DNA of 64,000 bases. Origin: Streptacidiphilus rugosus AM-16 (lineage in GTDB: Bacteria > Actinomycetota > Actinomycetes > Streptomycetales > Streptomycetaceae). Both the position numbers and the translations under genes were made by a program. The notes beneath the pieces were generated by a model. That model worked only from the letters and a program-made list of their open reading frames with translations, was not told the DNA's origin and searched no databases. The stretch is taken from contig NZ_JQMJ01000004.1 in assembly GCF_000744655.1 (NCBI RefSeq), positions 2,604,001-2,668,000 on the forward strand, in the 5' to 3' direction. Of the stretch, positions 9,458-18,795 are shown piece after piece (within the stretch, counting starts at the first letter, position 1; each line of letters opens with the position of its first letter).

Positions 9458-10285
9458 ATGTCGATCAATCCGCCTCCGGGAGGCTACCCGCAGCAGGGGT
9501 ATCCGCAGCCCGAGCAGTCGCAGCCGGGCCACCCGCAGCAGGGTTACCAGCAGCCGAACGTGCCCGCACAGGGGTATCCGCAGGGCTATCCGCAGCAGCC
9601 GCAGCCCGAGTACCAGCAGCCCGGCTACCAGCCGGAGTACCAGCAGCCCGGCCCGCAGCAGCCCGCGGAGGCGGCCTGGGGCTACGCCCCGCAACCTCCC
9701 CGCAAGCGCAACGGGCTGAAGATCGCGCTGATCTCGATCGGCGCCTTCGTCCTGGTCGTCGGCGGGGTCGTGGGCTACTTCGTCTACGACCAGACCTCGA
9801 AGATGGGCGTCTACAAGCTCGACGCGCCCACCACCTTCAACGGGCTGGTCAAGGACGACAGCAGCACGGTCGTCCAGTCCATGCAGAGCAAGGGCTCGTC
9901 CGGGCTCGGCGCGGCCGGCGCGACGCCGGTCATCACCGCCTACTCCACCGCGGTCGGCGACAAGCTGCCGAAGATGCTGGTCGTCGGCGCCTACGGCAAC
10001 CTGCTCGCGCCGAGCATCCAGCTCGACGAGGGCTGGAAGTCGATCGCCACCGGCGGCAACACGGTCACCGAGAAGACCGACGAGAACGCCGGGGCCCTCG
10101 GCGGCTCGATGCAGTGCGCGATGGTCGACGAGAGCGGTGCGTACTTCCCGACCTGCGCCTGGGCGGACAACAGCACCATGGCGATCATCATGGACACCAC
10201 GCACATGACCAGCAGCACCGGCGACCTGAACGCGCTCGCGGCCACGACGCTGCAGTTGAGGTCGCAGATGGAGGTCAAGAAGTAG
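9458..10285 (+). CDS. Pro/Gln/Tyr-tailed single-pass membrane protein of unknown function
   Basis: Product of 275 residues. Residues 1-80 are low-complexity and rich in Pro, Gln, Gly and Tyr (repeats like YPQQGYPQP and EYQQPGYQP). A membrane helix follows at about 87-111 (IALISIGAFVLVVGGVVGYF), then an extracytoplasmic domain of about 165 residues with two cysteines (MQCAMVDESGAYFPTCAWAD) that could form a disulfide. I do not recognise a characterised family; proteins of this layout are common in streptomycetes. The start ATG 9458 lacks a clear ribosome site; a GATAAT sequence lies 4 bases upstream, too close for a usual leaderless promoter. It is divergent from valS. Confidence 0.75.
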   Translation: MSINPPPGGYPQQGYPQPEQSQPGHPQQGYQQPNVPAQGYPQGYPQQPQPEYQQPGYQPEYQQPGPQQPAEAAWGYAPQPPRKRNGLKIALISIGAFVLVVGGVVGYFVYDQTSKMGVYKLDAPTTFNGLVKDDSSTVVQSMQSKGSSGLGAAGATPVITAYSTAVGDKLPKMLVVGAYGNLLAPSIQLDEGWKSIATGGNTVTEKTDENAGALGGSMQCAMVDESGAYFPTCAWADNSTMAIIMDTTHMTSSTGDLNALAATTLQLRSQMEVKK

Positions 10286-10395
10286 CACCGGCCGGGTCCG
10301 CCCGCCGCGCCTGCCACGTGCCCCGTCGCCCCACCGGTCACACTTGTGTGCTGACAGCGGTAGGCAACGGGGCACGAGTGCATGAGGAGCAAAGG

Positions 10396-11160
10396 GTGAG
10401 CGAGGACCCGGGCGCGGCGCGGCGGGCGCGGATCGAGGCGCTGCGCGCCCAGGAGGCGGCCAAGGCGCGGAAACGGAAGTTGCTGGCCTGGGGCGGCGGC
10501 GTGCTGGTGCTCGCCCTGGTCGTCGGCGCGGTGCTGTGGGCGACGCTGGGCAACTCGTCGAGCGGGTCGTCGGCGTCCGGGGCGTTCTGCGGGAACGTGG
10601 CCTCCGGAAGCCCCAACAACAAGCAGTGGGCGGGCCCGCCGGCGATGACCATCGACCCCGCGGCGAAGTACTCCGCGACGCTGAAGACCTCCTGCGGTGA
10701 CATCGGCATCGCGCTGGACGCCAAGAACGCGCCGAAGACGGTCAACAACTTCGTCTTCCTGGCGCAGCAGAACTACTTCGACCACACCAAGTGCCACCGG
10801 CTGACCACCTCCGGCATCTACGTGCTGCAGTGCGGCGACCCGACGGCGACCGGCAGCGGCGGCCCCGGCTACAAGTTCGACGACGAGTACCTGAACGACC
10901 CGGCGATCAAGACCGGGGTCTACCCGGCGGGCACCGTGGCGATGGCCAACTCCGGCCCGAACACCAACGGTTCACAGTTCTTCCTGGTCTACAAGGACAG
11001 CCGGCTCTCGCCGAACTACACGCCCTTCGGGAAGATCACCTCGGGCCTGGACATCCTGGAGCACATCGCCGCGGACGGCGACGACAGCTCCAACGGCACC
11101 GGCGACGGCAAGCCCAACGACAACGTCGTGATCAACTCGGTTCCGGTGACCAAGGAATGA
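10396..11160 (+). CDS. Membrane-anchored cyclophilin-type peptidyl-prolyl isomerase
   Basis: Cis-trans prolyl isomerase of the cyclophilin fold, facing outside the membrane. The 254-residue product has a basic, helical N-terminus, a membrane helix at about residues 31-53, a short Ser/Gly linker and a cyclophilin domain from about residue 90 to the end. Family motifs are visible: [32 protein letters not shown] (the usual FHR...QGGDP region, with Tyr for Phe) and [14 protein letters not shown]. The GTG 10396 start has GAGGAG 6 bases upstream. It stands alone between an unknown membrane protein and the convergent clpX gene. Confidence 0.9.
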   Translation: MSEDPGAARRARIEALRAQEAAKARKRKLLAWGGGVLVLALVVGAVLWATLGNSSSGSSASGAFCGNVASGSPNNKQWAGPPAMTIDPAAKYSATLKTSCGDIGIALDAKNAPKTVNNFVFLAQQNYFDHTKCHRLTTSGIYVLQCGDPTATGSGGPGYKFDDEYLNDPAIKTGVYPAGTVAMANSGPNTNGSQFFLVYKDSRLSPNYTPFGKITSGLDILEHIAADGDDSSNGTGDGKPNDNVVINSVPVTKE

Positions 11161-11164
11161 GAAA

Positions 11165-11198
11165 GAGGGGGTGCGGGGCCGAGGCCCCGCACCCCCTC
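11165..11198. terminator. Bidirectional terminator between the cyclophilin gene and clpX
   Basis: Perfect 16-base arms: 11165-11180 (GAGGGGGTGCGGGGCC) with 11183-11198. It starts 4 bases after the cyclophilin stop and lies 29 bases beyond the clpX stop, so it can serve both converging genes. Confidence 0.85.
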
Positions 11199-11227
11199 CG
11201 GCGTTCCTTCACCAGGGGCTCTGCGCC

Positions 11228-12511
11228 CTACGCGCTCTTGTCCCTGCGCTCACGCTGGCCGCGGATGTCGCGCGGGACCAGGGTCGGGTTGACGTGCTCC
11301 AGGACCACGTTCTCGTCGACGACCACGCGGGCGACGTCCTTGCGCGAGGGAACCTCGTACATCACGGACATCAGCACCTCCTCCATGATCGCGCGCAGAC
11401 CGCGGGCGCCGGTGGAGCGCTTGATCGCCTGGTCGGCGATGGCGTCGAGCGCCTCGGCGGTGAACTCCAGCTCCACACCGTCCAGCTCGAACAGCCGCCG
11501 GTACTGCTTGACCAGCGCGTTCTTCGGCTCGGTGAGGATCTGCAGCAGCGCGTCCCGGTCCAGGTTGTGGACGGAGGTGATCACCGGCAGACGGCCGATG
11601 AACTCGGGGATCATGCCGAACTTGACCAGGTCCTCCGGCATGACCTCGCGGAACATGTCGCTGGAGTCGATCTCGTGCTTGGAGCGGATCTGGGCGCCGA
11701 AGCCGATGCCCTTCTTGCCCGCGCGACCCTCGATGATGCGCTCCAGGCCGGAGAAGGCACCGCCCACGATGAACAGCACGTTCGTCGTGTCGATCTGGAT
11801 GAACTCCTGGTGCGGGTGCTTGCGCCCGCCCTGCGGTGGCACCGAGGCGGTGGTGCCCTCCAGGATCTTCAGCAGCGCCTGCTGCACGCCCTCGCCGGAG
11901 ACGTCACGCGTGATCGACGGGTTCTCGCTCTTGCGGGCGACCTTGTCGATCTCGTCGATGTAGATGATCCCGGTCTCGGCCTTCTTGACGTCGTAGTCCG
12001 CCGCCTGGATCAGCTTGAGCAGGATGTTCTCGACGTCCTCGCCGACGTAACCGGCCTCGGTCAGCGCCGTGGCGTCCGCGATGGCGAACGGCACGTTCAG
12101 CATCCGGGCCAGGGTCTGCGCCAGCAGCGTCTTGCCGGAGCCCGTGGGGCCCAGCAGCAGGATGTTGGACTTGGCGAGCTCGATGCCCTCGTCACGGCCG
12201 TGCTTGCCGTTCTCGCCGGCCTGGACGCGCTTGTAGTGGTTGTAGACCGCCACGGACAGCGCCTTCTTGGCGGTCTCCTGGCCGACCACGTAGCCGTCGA
12301 GGAACTCGTAGATCTCGCGGGGCTTGGGCAGCTCCTCGAAGCGAACCTCCGAGGTCTCCGCCAGTTCCTCTTCGATGATCTCGTTGCACAGGTCGATGCA
12401 CTCGTCGCAGATGTACACGCCGGGCCCGGCAATGAGCTTCTTCACCTGCTTCTGGCTCTTGCCGCAGAACGAGCACTTGAGCAGGTCGCCACCGTCACCG
12501 ATGCGTGCCAC
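11228..12511 (-). CDS. clpX: ATP-dependent Clp protease ATP-binding subunit ClpX
   Basis: AAA+ unfoldase that recognises substrates and feeds them to ClpP. The 427-residue product begins with the zinc-binding domain (Cys13, Cys16, Cys35, Cys38), then Walker [14 protein letters not shown] near residue 120, Walker [14 protein letters not shown], and the pore-loop and sensor regions; [11 protein letters not shown] near the end is typical. I place the start at GTG 12511 (VARIGDGG) with AAGGGG about 9 bases upstream; the frame is open further upstream but that sequence is unlike ClpX. It follows clpP2 across a 281-base gap with a terminator, so it probably has its own promoter. Confidence 0.97.
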   Translation of the reverse strand: MARIGDGGDLLKCSFCGKSQKQVKKLIAGPGVYICDECIDLCNEIIEEELAETSEVRFEELPKPREIYEFLDGYVVGQETAKKALSVAVYNHYKRVQAGENGKHGRDEGIELAKSNILLLGPTGSGKTLLAQTLARMLNVPFAIADATALTEAGYVGEDVENILLKLIQAADYDVKKAETGIIYIDEIDKVARKSENPSITRDVSGEGVQQALLKILEGTTASVPPQGGRKHPHQEFIQIDTTNVLFIVGGAFSGLERIIEGRAGKKGIGFGAQIRSKHEIDSSDMFREVMPEDLVKFGMIPEFIGRLPVITSVHNLDRDALLQILTEPKNALVKQYRRLFELDGVELEFTAEALDAIADQAIKRSTGARGLRAIMEEVLMSVMYEVPSRKDVARVVVDENVVLEHVNPTLVPRDIRGQRERRDKSA

Positions 12512-12694
12512 GAGGTGCTTCCCCTTCGCCAAAGGCTCCCTTGGGGGGTGGAGCCTGGTGCTTGGTATCCGACGGTACTCCGTCAGGACTCCCGATTCGC
12601 CGTGTTCGGCGGTCTTCCCGCTTCCGCCCTGGGCGAATATGCGAATCCGAATCGGCCGGAACGATACGTCGGTACTGACGATGGTGCCAGGCGT

Positions 12695-12721
12695 CGCCCC
12701 CGGCTCCAAGAGCCGGGGGCG
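12695..12721 (-). terminator. Terminator hairpin after clpP2
   Basis: Perfect 12-base stem: CGCCCCCGGCTC at 12695-12706 pairs with 12710-12721 around a 3-base loop. It lies 71 bases beyond the clpP2 stop. The clpX promoter must lie between here and 12512. Confidence 0.75.
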
Positions 12722-12792
12722 TTCTGACTGCGTGGTGCTGGTCTCAGCAGCGCGGGCGCGCCGCCCTCACGGGACGGTCCCGCCCGGACCGC

Positions 12793-13455
12793 TCAGTCCA
12801 GCTGCGAGGTCTTGCGGGTGGAGATGATCTGGTCGATGAAGCCGTAGTTCAGCGCCTCCTCGGCCGTGAGGATCTTGTCGCGCTCGATGTCCTCGCTGAT
12901 CTCCTGCTGGCTCTTGTGGGAGTGCTTGGAGAGCAGCTCCTCCAGCAGTTCGCGCATGCGCTGGATCTCGTGCGCCTGGATCTCCAGGTCGGAGACCTGG
13001 CCGCGGCCCGTCTCGGTGTAGGGCTGGTGGATCAGCACGCGGGCGTTCGGCAGCGCCATGCGCTTGCCCGGCGTGCCGGCGGCCAGCAGCACGGCGGCGG
13101 CGGAGGCCGCCTGGCCCATGCAGACCGTCTGGATGTCGGGCTTGACGAACTGCATGGTGTCGTAGATCGCCGTGAGCGCGGTGAAGGAGCCGCCGGGCGA
13201 GTTGATGTACATGGAGATGTCCCGGTCGGGGTCCATCGACTCCAGGCAGATCAGCTGCGCCATGATGTCGTTCGCGGAGGCGTCGTCGACCTGGGTGCCC
13301 AGGAAGATGATGCGCTCCTCGAAGAGCTTCGCGTACGGGTTGTACTCACGGAAGCCCTGGGAGGTGCGCTCCACGAAGGTGGGCAGGATGTAGCGGCCCT
13401 CGGCGCGCATGTTCTCCAGGCGCCCCTGCGCGCTGGACAGGCTGGGGATGTTCAT
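12793..13455 (-). CDS. clpP2: ATP-dependent Clp protease proteolytic subunit ClpP2
   Basis: Serine peptidase ring subunit that forms a mixed barrel with ClpP1 in actinobacteria. The 220-residue product carries Ser118 (GQAASAAA), His143 (LIHQPY) and Asp193 (IERDK) as the expected catalytic triad, and the handle region [14 protein letters not shown] purine-rich GGAAG lies about 6 bases before the ATG. It follows clpP1 by 77 bases and is cotranscribed with it in known streptomycetes, followed here by a hairpin at 12695-12721. Confidence 0.96.
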   Translation of the reverse strand: MNIPSLSSAQGRLENMRAEGRYILPTFVERTSQGFREYNPYAKLFEERIIFLGTQVDDASANDIMAQLICLESMDPDRDISMYINSPGGSFTALTAIYDTMQFVKPDIQTVCMGQAASAAAVLLAAGTPGKRMALPNARVLIHQPYTETGRGQVSDLEIQAHEIQRMRELLEELLSKHSHKSQQEISEDIERDKILTAEEALNYGFIDQIISTRKTSQLD

Positions 13456-13532
13456 CGGGATCTTCCGTCCTCCGGAACGAACGAACGTGGGTGTGGTCGG
13501 TGCTCGCGACGTGAGCGGGCTCGTGCTGCCGC

Positions 13533-14171
13533 TCAGGCGCCCGTGCCGCCGCCGCCGGGGACGTCCGCGGCGCTGTGCATGATGTTGTCGATGAGGCCGT
13601 ACTCCTTGGCCTCCTGCGGCGTGAACCAGCGGTCACGGTCGGAGTCCGCGGTGATCTGCTCCGTCGTCTGGCCGCTGTGCTGGCCGATGAGTTCGGCCAT
13701 GCGGTGCTTGAGCCGCACCAGCTGCTGGGCCTGGATCCGGATGTCGGTGGCGGAGCCGCCGAGACCGGCCGAGGGCTGGTGCATCAGGATCTCGGCGTTC
13801 GGCAGCGCGAAGCGCTTGCCCTTCGCGCCGGCGGTGAGCAGGAACTGGCCCATCGAGGCCGCCATGCCCATCGCGATGGTGACCACGTCGTTCTTGATGT
13901 ACTGCATGGTGTCGTAGATCGCCATGCCGGCGGTGACCGAGCCGCCAGGGGAGTTGATGTAGAGGAAGATGTCCTTTTCCGGGTCGGCCGCGAGCAGCAG
14001 CAGCTGCGCGGTGATCCGGTTGGCGATGTCGTCGTCGACCTGCTGGCCGAGGAAGATGATGCGCTCGTTGAGCAGACGGTTGTAGACCTGGTCTCCCAGA
14101 CCGCCGCCACCGATTTCGCCGGCGGCACGGGGAGTCACAAGACCGGGCATCGAGATCTGCGGAATCGTCAC
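13533..14171 (-). CDS. clpP1: ATP-dependent Clp protease proteolytic subunit ClpP1
   Basis: Proteolytic subunit paired with ClpP2. The 212-residue product has the likely triad Ser106 (MGMAASMGQ), His131 (LMHQPSAG) and Asp180 (SDRDRW). I choose GTG 14171 because AGGTGG lies 4 bases upstream; ATG 14150 would give a protein 7 residues shorter. The N-terminal segment ([20 protein letters not shown]) is a plausible propeptide removed during maturation. A ClgR-type site lies about 110 bases upstream at 14283-14296, in line with known ClgR control of clpP1clpP2. Confidence 0.96.
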   Translation of the reverse strand: MTIPQISMPGLVTPRAAGEIGGGGLGDQVYNRLLNERIIFLGQQVDDDIANRITAQLLLLAADPEKDIFLYINSPGGSVTAGMAIYDTMQYIKNDVVTIAMGMAASMGQFLLTAGAKGKRFALPNAEILMHQPSAGLGGSATDIRIQAQQLVRLKHRMAELIGQHSGQTTEQITADSDRDRWFTPQEAKEYGLIDNIMHSAADVPGGGGTGA

Positions 14172-14282
14172 GTATCCACCTGCTCGTTGTTGACACGACG
14201 GCTGGTCGTCGAAGGCCGCCGTCACAGCGTTTCCACCGACCCTAACGCGCGGGCCTGGCCAGGCCATCCCTCACACCGACCT

Positions 14283-14296
14283 GTTCGCTTTGAGCG
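14283..14296 (+). promoter_or_regulatory. Probable ClgR operator upstream of clpP1
   Basis: GTTCGCTTTGAGCG matches the published ClgR motif GTTCGCYNNNNGCG at every fixed position. It lies in the clpP1-tig gap, 112 bases before the clpP1 start. ClgR activates clp genes in streptomycetes and corynebacteria; the assignment here is by motif and location. Confidence 0.65.
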
Positions 14297-14360
14297 TCAC
14301 GTGCACGGACGGTGGGCGATCTTCGCGGGAATCACGGCGGTCACGGCGGAGCGACGCCGC

Positions 14361-14393
14361 AGGGCCCGGACCGCGTGAAGCGGTCCGGGCCCT
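14361..14393 (-). terminator. Terminator hairpin after tig
   Basis: Perfect 14-base stem AGGGCCCGGACCGC (14361-14374) with 14380-14393 around GTGAA. It lies 41 bases beyond the tig stop. Confidence 0.8.
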
Positions 14394-14433
14394 GCACCGT
14401 TCAGAACTGCGCACCCGTGGGGACGCGGGAGGC

Positions 14434-15834
14434 TCAGGCCTCCGTGGTCTCCTCGACGGCCTCGACCGTCTCGGTGGCCTCGGCGGACTCGGTGGTCTCG
14501 TCCTCGTCCTCGTCGTCGGAGAAGTCCACGACGTTGCCCTCGGTGTCGACGACCTTGGCGGCCTCGACGACGGCCGCGAGCGCCTTTCCGCGGACGACCT
14601 CACCGACGAGCAGCGGCACCTGGCCGCCCTCGACGACCTGCTGGGCGAACTGGTCCGGCGTCATGCCGGAACCGGCGGCGCGGCGCAGCAGGTGCTCGGT
14701 GAGCTCCTCCTGGGAGACGCCCAGCTCCTCCTTGGCCGCAATGGCGTCCAGCACGAACTGGGTCTTGATGCCCTTCTTGGCCTGCTCGTCGAGCTCGGCG
14801 TCGAAGGACTCGGCGGTCTTGTCCTGCAGCTTCAGCCAGCCGTCGAGGTCCAGGCCCATCTGCGGGAGCTGGTGGTGCTCGAGGTTGTGCTTGCGGGTCT
14901 GGACCTCGTCCGCGAGCAGCTTCTCCGGGTACGGCATGTCGACCTGCTCGAGGAGCGCGTCGAGGACCTTCTCCTGGGCCTGGGTGGCCTGGTCGAACTC
15001 CTTCATGCGGGCGAGCCGCTTGCGGGAGTCGTCCTTCAGCTCGTCCAGGGTGTCGAACTCGCTCGCCATCTGGGCGAACTCGTCGTCCAGGGTCGGGAGC
15101 TCCTTCTCCTGCACCGCGGTGACCGTGACGGTGACCTCGGAGTCCTTGCCCGCGGCGCTGCCGCCCTTGAGCTCGGTGGTGAAGGTGGCGCTGCCGCCGG
15201 CCTCCAGGCCGATGACGGCGTCGTCGATGCCGTCGAGCAGACGGCCGGAGCCGATCTCGTAGGTGACGCCGGTGGCGGTGCCGTCCTCGGGGACCTCACC
15301 GTCGACCTTGGCCTCGAGGTCCACCACGACGATGTCGCCGGCGGCCGCGGCACGCTCGACGGCGTTCACCGAGGCGAAGCGCTCGCGCAGCTGCTCCAGG
15401 CTCTTCTCGACGTCCTCGTCGGTGACCTCGATCGGGTCGACGGTCACCTCGATGGCGGCGAAGTCGGGGAGGGTGATCTCCGGACGGATGTCCACCTCGG
15501 CGGTGAACTTCAGGTCGCCGCCGTCGACGAGCGTCTCGACGCCCTCGATCTCGGTGATCTCCGGCTGGCCGAGGACGTCGATCTTGCCCTCTTCCACGGC
15601 CTGGCCGTAGAAGCGCGGCAGCGCGTCGTTGACGGCCTCCTCCAGCACGGCGCCGCGGCCGAAACGCTGGTCGATGACGCGAGCCGGGATCTTGCCCTTG
15701 CGGAAACCCGGAACCGTGACCTGCTGGTTGATCTTCTTGTACGCCGCGTCGAGGCTGGGCTTGAGCTCCTCGAAGGGCACCTCGACGGTGAGTCGAACCC
15801 GGGTCGGGTTCAGAGTCTCCACGGCGCTCTTCAC
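14434..15834 (-). CDS. tig: Trigger factor
   Basis: Ribosome-associated chaperone and prolyl isomerase that meets nascent chains. The 466-residue product has the ribosome-binding tail region at residues 35-50 ([19 protein letters not shown], containing the GFRKGK-type signature GFRxGxxP), the FKBP-like domain at about 150-245, and the helical C-terminal domain. The last 40 residues are very acidic ([20 protein letters not shown]), as is usual in streptomycete Tig. It is the upstream neighbour of clpP1P2-clpX, the conserved arrangement, but the strong hairpin at 14361-14393 and a ClgR site separate it from clpP1. Confidence 0.97.
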   Translation of the reverse strand: MKSAVETLNPTRVRLTVEVPFEELKPSLDAAYKKINQQVTVPGFRKGKIPARVIDQRFGRGAVLEEAVNDALPRFYGQAVEEGKIDVLGQPEITEIEGVETLVDGGDLKFTAEVDIRPEITLPDFAAIEVTVDPIEVTDEDVEKSLEQLRERFASVNAVERAAAAGDIVVVDLEAKVDGEVPEDGTATGVTYEIGSGRLLDGIDDAVIGLEAGGSATFTTELKGGSAAGKDSEVTVTVTAVQEKELPTLDDEFAQMASEFDTLDELKDDSRKRLARMKEFDQATQAQEKVLDALLEQVDMPYPEKLLADEVQTRKHNLEHHQLPQMGLDLDGWLKLQDKTAESFDAELDEQAKKGIKTQFVLDAIAAKEELGVSQEELTEHLLRRAAGSGMTPDQFAQQVVEGGQVPLLVGEVVRGKALAAVVEAAKVVDTEGNVVDFSDDEDEDETTESAEATETVEAVEETTEA

Positions 15835-16125
15835 GGTTGGGTCTCCTTGGGGGCTTTACGGTCGGTTGTCCGCCACGAGCCCGGTCTTCGGGCACGCGGC
15901 GAGACGGGTGATGCGTCCTGAGTGACTATCGCCCGCCGGGCAGGTGGGGCCTTGGCCGCCCCCGCGATCACACTTGCGTGCGCTGCGGGAGGCACGTGCG
16001 CAGACGCCACCAGCGACCCATCCTACCGGTACCACAATCTGCCTTCGCCCCGTCGGGCGGACACGGCGTCCGTGCAGGTCAGAACGGCACTGCTCGCGCA
16101 TGATCGCGCCACGGTCGCGCTTGGC

Positions 16126-16202
16126 TGGTCGGGGTGACCGGATTCGAACCGACGACCTTCCGCTCCCAAAGCGGACGCGCTACCAAACTGCGCCACACCC
16201 CG
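16126..16202 (-). tRNA. tRNA-Pro (anticodon TGG), CCA encoded
   Basis: The complement folds into a normal cloverleaf: acceptor CGGGGTG with CACCCCG, D arm GCGC/GCGC, anticodon stem TCCGC/GCGGA around loop TTTGGGA (anticodon TGG), T arm GTCGG-TTCGAAT-CCGGT, discriminator A and an encoded CCA at 16128-16126. The mature body is 16129-16202. Confidence 0.95.
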
Positions 16203-16343
16203 TTCGTCTGGCGAGACGTAGCGTACATGCTCCCCCAGGCCCGCCCGAGCGAATTCCGCCGACCGACACCACCGGACACCCGCAGCTCAAGCGGTGTGCG
16301 CACACGCCCCCGCGTCCGCTACCCTGATCCCCGAACACCCCCT

Positions 16344-16414
16344 GCGGGCGTAGCTCAATGGTAGAGCCCTAGTCTTCCAAACTAGCTACGCGGGTTCGAT
16401 TCCCGTCGCCCGCT
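16344..16414 (+). tRNA. tRNA-Gly (anticodon TCC)
   Basis: Cloverleaf with acceptor GCGGGCG/CGCCCGC, anticodon stem CTAGT/ACTAG around CTTCCAA (anticodon TCC) and T loop TTCGATT. The discriminator is T and CCA is not encoded (CGT follows). It is divergent from tRNA-Pro and followed by a hairpin at 16423-16463. Confidence 0.95.
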
Positions 16415-16422
16415 CGTACGCC

Positions 16423-16463
16423 GAAGGCCCAGGCCAGGGACATGATCCCCAGCCTGGGCCTTT
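16423..16463 (+). terminator. Terminator after tRNA-Gly
   Basis: The arm GAAGGCCCAGGC (16423-16434) pairs with GCCTGGGCCTTTC ending at about 16464, with one extra T. A short T-rich stretch (TTTCGCGTTCC) follows the right arm. Confidence 0.7.
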
Positions 16464-16507
16464 CGCGTTCCAGGGGCGCTGACGCGCCCGTTGCCCGGGA
16501 GCAGGGG

Positions 16508-16801
16508 TCAGGGTTCGAGGCCGTCGGCGCGCCCGACGCGGGCGACCGCGGAACGCCGGACCTGGACGAGGGCCAGGTAGCCCAGGGCCATGAGGGGGAA
16601 GCCGGCCCAGACGTGCAGGGCCTGGAGCGCCGCACCCGACCAGATCGCGACGGCGGCGGCCGACTCGCGTCGCAACTGCCGCGCGGACCGCCTGCTCGCG
16701 GAGGGGCGGATCAGCTGGCGGCCGAGGAACACCTGGAGGAGATTGACCAGGGCGCCGAGGCCCGCGACGCATGCCAGAGCTGTCCACATGCGCGGGAGCA
16801 T
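16508..16801 (-). CDS. Small two-helix membrane protein, unknown function
   Basis: Predicted 97-residue product with hydrophobic segments at about 5-28 and 57-81, and a basic loop between (RQLIRPSASRRSARQLRRE). I do not recognise a family. The ATG at 16801 has no ribosome site and there is no TANNNT box at the leaderless distance, so the start is uncertain; a second ATG lies at 16789. The product begins 42 bases after the stop of the lipoprotein gene upstream, so the two may share a transcript. Codon use is typical of high-GC genes, which mildly supports it as real. Confidence 0.5.
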   Translation of the reverse strand: MLPRMWTALACVAGLGALVNLLQVFLGRQLIRPSASRRSARQLRRESAAAVAIWSGAALQALHVWAGFPLMALGYLALVQVRRSAVARVGRADGLEP

Positions 16802-16843
16802 AGATCGTCCGGCGGGAGGCGGGACCGCCGGGGCCCGGGGCGG

Positions 16844-17383
16844 TCAGGGGAACATCGACGGCTGGGTGGTCGGGGTTCCGGGGAGGCAGGGGGTCAGGGC
16901 GAAGACGTCGGTCTCGCCGGTGCCCTTGCGGTAGGAGATCTTGATGGCGTAGTCGCCCAGGGTTCCCGTCGAGACGTAGATGTAGTCCGGGCGGGGCTGG
17001 GACTCGCTCTGCCAGGGATCGAAGGTCCAGCCCTCGGAGGCGAGGGCGGTGCGGACCGCGGGGCCGGTGTCAGGGGAGCCGAGGTGCGGCAGGCGGGACA
17101 CGTTGACCTCGTGCCGGGCGGTGCCGGAGGCCGTGCAGGCCGGGTGGGAGCCGGGCGGGGGGATCACGCCGGCGACCACTACGCCCGCGGGGTCGTGCGA
17201 GGCGCCGTCGACCGCCTTGGCCATCAGGGTGTGCAGCGCGGCGTCGGCCTGGGCGAGGGTCGTGCTGGACCGGACGTCGTCAGCCCCGGGAGCGGGGCTT
17301 CCCGAGCAGGCGACCGCCAGCGCCAGCACGCCCGACACCGAAACGGCCACCGACAGGGACACCGATATGCGGCGCTTGAGCAC
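16844..17383 (-). CDS. Putative lipoprotein, unknown function
   Basis: A 179-residue product with a basic N-terminus, hydrophobic core and lipobox LAVAC at residues 22-26, giving a lipid-modified Cys26 followed by a Ser/Pro/Gly stretch. The mature part holds two further cysteines (HPACTASG and LTPCLPG) near its middle and end. GTG 17383 has GGAGG 5 bases upstream. No characterised family is recognised; the layout resembles many small streptomycete lipoproteins. It lies alone between the ASCH gene and a small membrane protein on the same strand. Confidence 0.75.
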   Translation of the reverse strand: MLKRRISVSLSVAVSVSGVLALAVACSGSPAPGADDVRSSTTLAQADAALHTLMAKAVDGASHDPAGVVVAGVIPPPGSHPACTASGTARHEVNVSRLPHLGSPDTGPAVRTALASEGWTFDPWQSESQPRPDYIYVSTGTLGDYAIKISYRKGTGETDVFALTPCLPGTPTTQPSMFP

Positions 17384-17503
17384 GACACCCTCCGAGTTGG
17401 ATCACAGCGGAGGGGATCATAGCCCGTTCCGTCCCGGCGTCGACCGGCGAAGCCCCAGGTCAGCGGGGTGGTGCCGCCGACGCACCGTCAGCAGGCCCGC
17501 GAT

Positions 17504-17947
17504 TCAGCGCCGGGGGCGCAGATCGTCGACCAGGCGGAAGCGTTCCAGGACCACGGGGGTGGCGTCGTCGACGGTGAAGGCCGGGTCGTCGAGAGCGGCG
17601 CGGACGTCGGGGCCGTGCCAGTAGGACTCGTGGTCGGCGCGCCAGGCGGCCAATGTGGTGTGGCCCTCGCCCTCGTCGACGGCGTGGGCGAGGTCGACCT
17701 CGGCCAGTGGGACGACGCGGACCTCGGTGACCTCGATGACGCCGACGGGCCGGTCGTCGGAGTCGACCAGCGCCAGCCGCAGGCCGGGGACCGGGAGGGC
17801 CTCGTTCTCGTGGGCGTAGTCGGCGACGAGGCCGGTGGTGCTGGTCTTGGTGCCGTCAAGGATCGCGGCGACCAGACGGTCGCGCAGCGGTCCGGGAAAG
17901 GCGAAGGTCGCCCGGGGCAGGGCCGTGACGTCGTCGGGTGTGGTCAT
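17504..17947 (-). CDS. ASCH domain protein
   Basis: A 147-residue protein of the ASCH superfamily, a PUA-like fold thought to bind RNA. Recognisable parts are FAFPGPLRDRLVAAILDGTKTSTTGL near the N-terminus, the GLRLALVDSDDRPVGVIEVTEVRVV beta core, and WHGPDVRAAL near residue 108. Cellular role is unknown. The ATG at 17947 has no Shine-Dalgarno sequence; a TAGGGT hexamer ends 6 bases upstream, so translation is probably leaderless. It diverges from the methyltransferase gene with 83 bases between starts. Confidence 0.85.
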   Translation of the reverse strand: MTTPDDVTALPRATFAFPGPLRDRLVAAILDGTKTSTTGLVADYAHENEALPVPGLRLALVDSDDRPVGVIEVTEVRVVPLAEVDLAHAVDEGEGHTTLAAWRADHESYWHGPDVRAALDDPAFTVDDATPVVLERFRLVDDLRPRR

Positions 17948-17953
17948 GGCCGG

Positions 17954-17959
17954 ACCCTA
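17954..17959 (-). promoter_or_regulatory. -10 box of a probable leaderless promoter (ASCH gene)
   Basis: TAGGGT ends 6 bases before the ATG at 17947, placing the transcript start at the start codon. Confidence 0.55.
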
Positions 17960-18030
17960 GGGCGAAGGACGCCGTGGCGCAGCCGGAAAAGCGGGTGCGC
18001 CCGCGCGAACCCGGTGCGAAGCTGCGCCCA

Positions 18031-18777
18031 ATGAACCGCGAAGAGATCTCCGCCATCAGCCACGCCGATCACCCGATCAAGGCGCCCCTCCACGACGACT
18101 CCGTCCGCGCGCTGCTCGCCCGCGCGCTGCCGCGCGGGGACGAGCGGCTGCTCGACCTCGGCTGCGGCAGCGCCGAGTGGTTGCTGCGGGCCCTGGAGGG
18201 ACACCCGGACGCGCGGGCGGTCGGGGTGGACATCTCCACGACCGCGCTCGCCGAGGCGCGCGAGCGTGCCGCGCGGCGTGGCGTCGCGGACCGGCTCGAA
18301 CTGCACCAGGTCCCGGCCGCCGACTTCGCCGCCGGGCACGGCTTCGACGTGGTGCTGAGCGTCGGCGCGGTGCACGCCTTCGGCGGGCTGCTCGCGACCG
18401 TGGAGGCCGCCGGACGGCATCTCGCGCCCGGCGGCCGGATTCTCGTCGGGGACGGCTTCTGGCAGTCACCTCCCACCGAGGAGGTCGTCGAGATGATGGG
18501 GGACTCCGCCGATCTCGCGGGGACGCTGGAACTGCTCGCCGAGGCCGGCTGGACGACGGTCCACGGGCACGTCAGCTCGCGCGCCGAGCTCGACGGCTAC
18601 GAGTGGGCCTGCTGGGGCTCCCTCGCGAGCTGGGCGCTGGACCACCCGGAGGACCCGGAGGCGGCGGAGGTGCTGGCGCTCTCGTCCCAGCGCTACCGGG
18701 ACTGGACGCGCCTGTACCGGGACTGCTGGGGGTTCGTGACGCTGATCCTGCGCCGCACCCCTGAGGCCCTGCGCTGA
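18031..18777 (+). CDS. Class I SAM-dependent methyltransferase
   Basis: A 248-residue protein with the Rossmann methyltransferase fold. Motif I LLDLGCGSAEWLL is near residue 48, an acidic ribose-binding residue follows in VGVDIS, motif post-II VLSVGAVHAFGG is near 109, and HLAPGGRILVGDGFW near 132 is motif III. The C-terminal third, with several Trp and Tyr residues (WTRLYRDCWGFV), probably forms the substrate lid. The substrate is unknown. ATG 18031 is chosen because upstream sequence is unlike the family, although no clear ribosome site is seen. It ends 18 bases before the convergent gene at 18796. Confidence 0.88.
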   Translation: MNREEISAISHADHPIKAPLHDDSVRALLARALPRGDERLLDLGCGSAEWLLRALEGHPDARAVGVDISTTALAEARERAARRGVADRLELHQVPAADFAAGHGFDVVLSVGAVHAFGGLLATVEAAGRHLAPGGRILVGDGFWQSPPTEEVVEMMGDSADLAGTLELLAEAGWTTVHGHVSSRAELDGYEWACWGSLASWALDHPEDPEAAEVLALSSQRYRDWTRLYRDCWGFVTLILRRTPEALR

Positions 18778-18795
18778 GTCGACCCTGCGTCGACC

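Noticed and set aside
6502-11160. Very long plus-strand open frame over the valS region
   Set aside because: It runs antisense to valS with shadow codon use typical of high-GC DNA; only its end, from 10396, is a real gene (cyclophilin).
16126-16414. Integrated element at the tRNA-Pro or tRNA-Gly gene
   Set aside because: Neither tRNA is followed by an integrase or a repeated tRNA end within the window; flanking genes are chromosomal.
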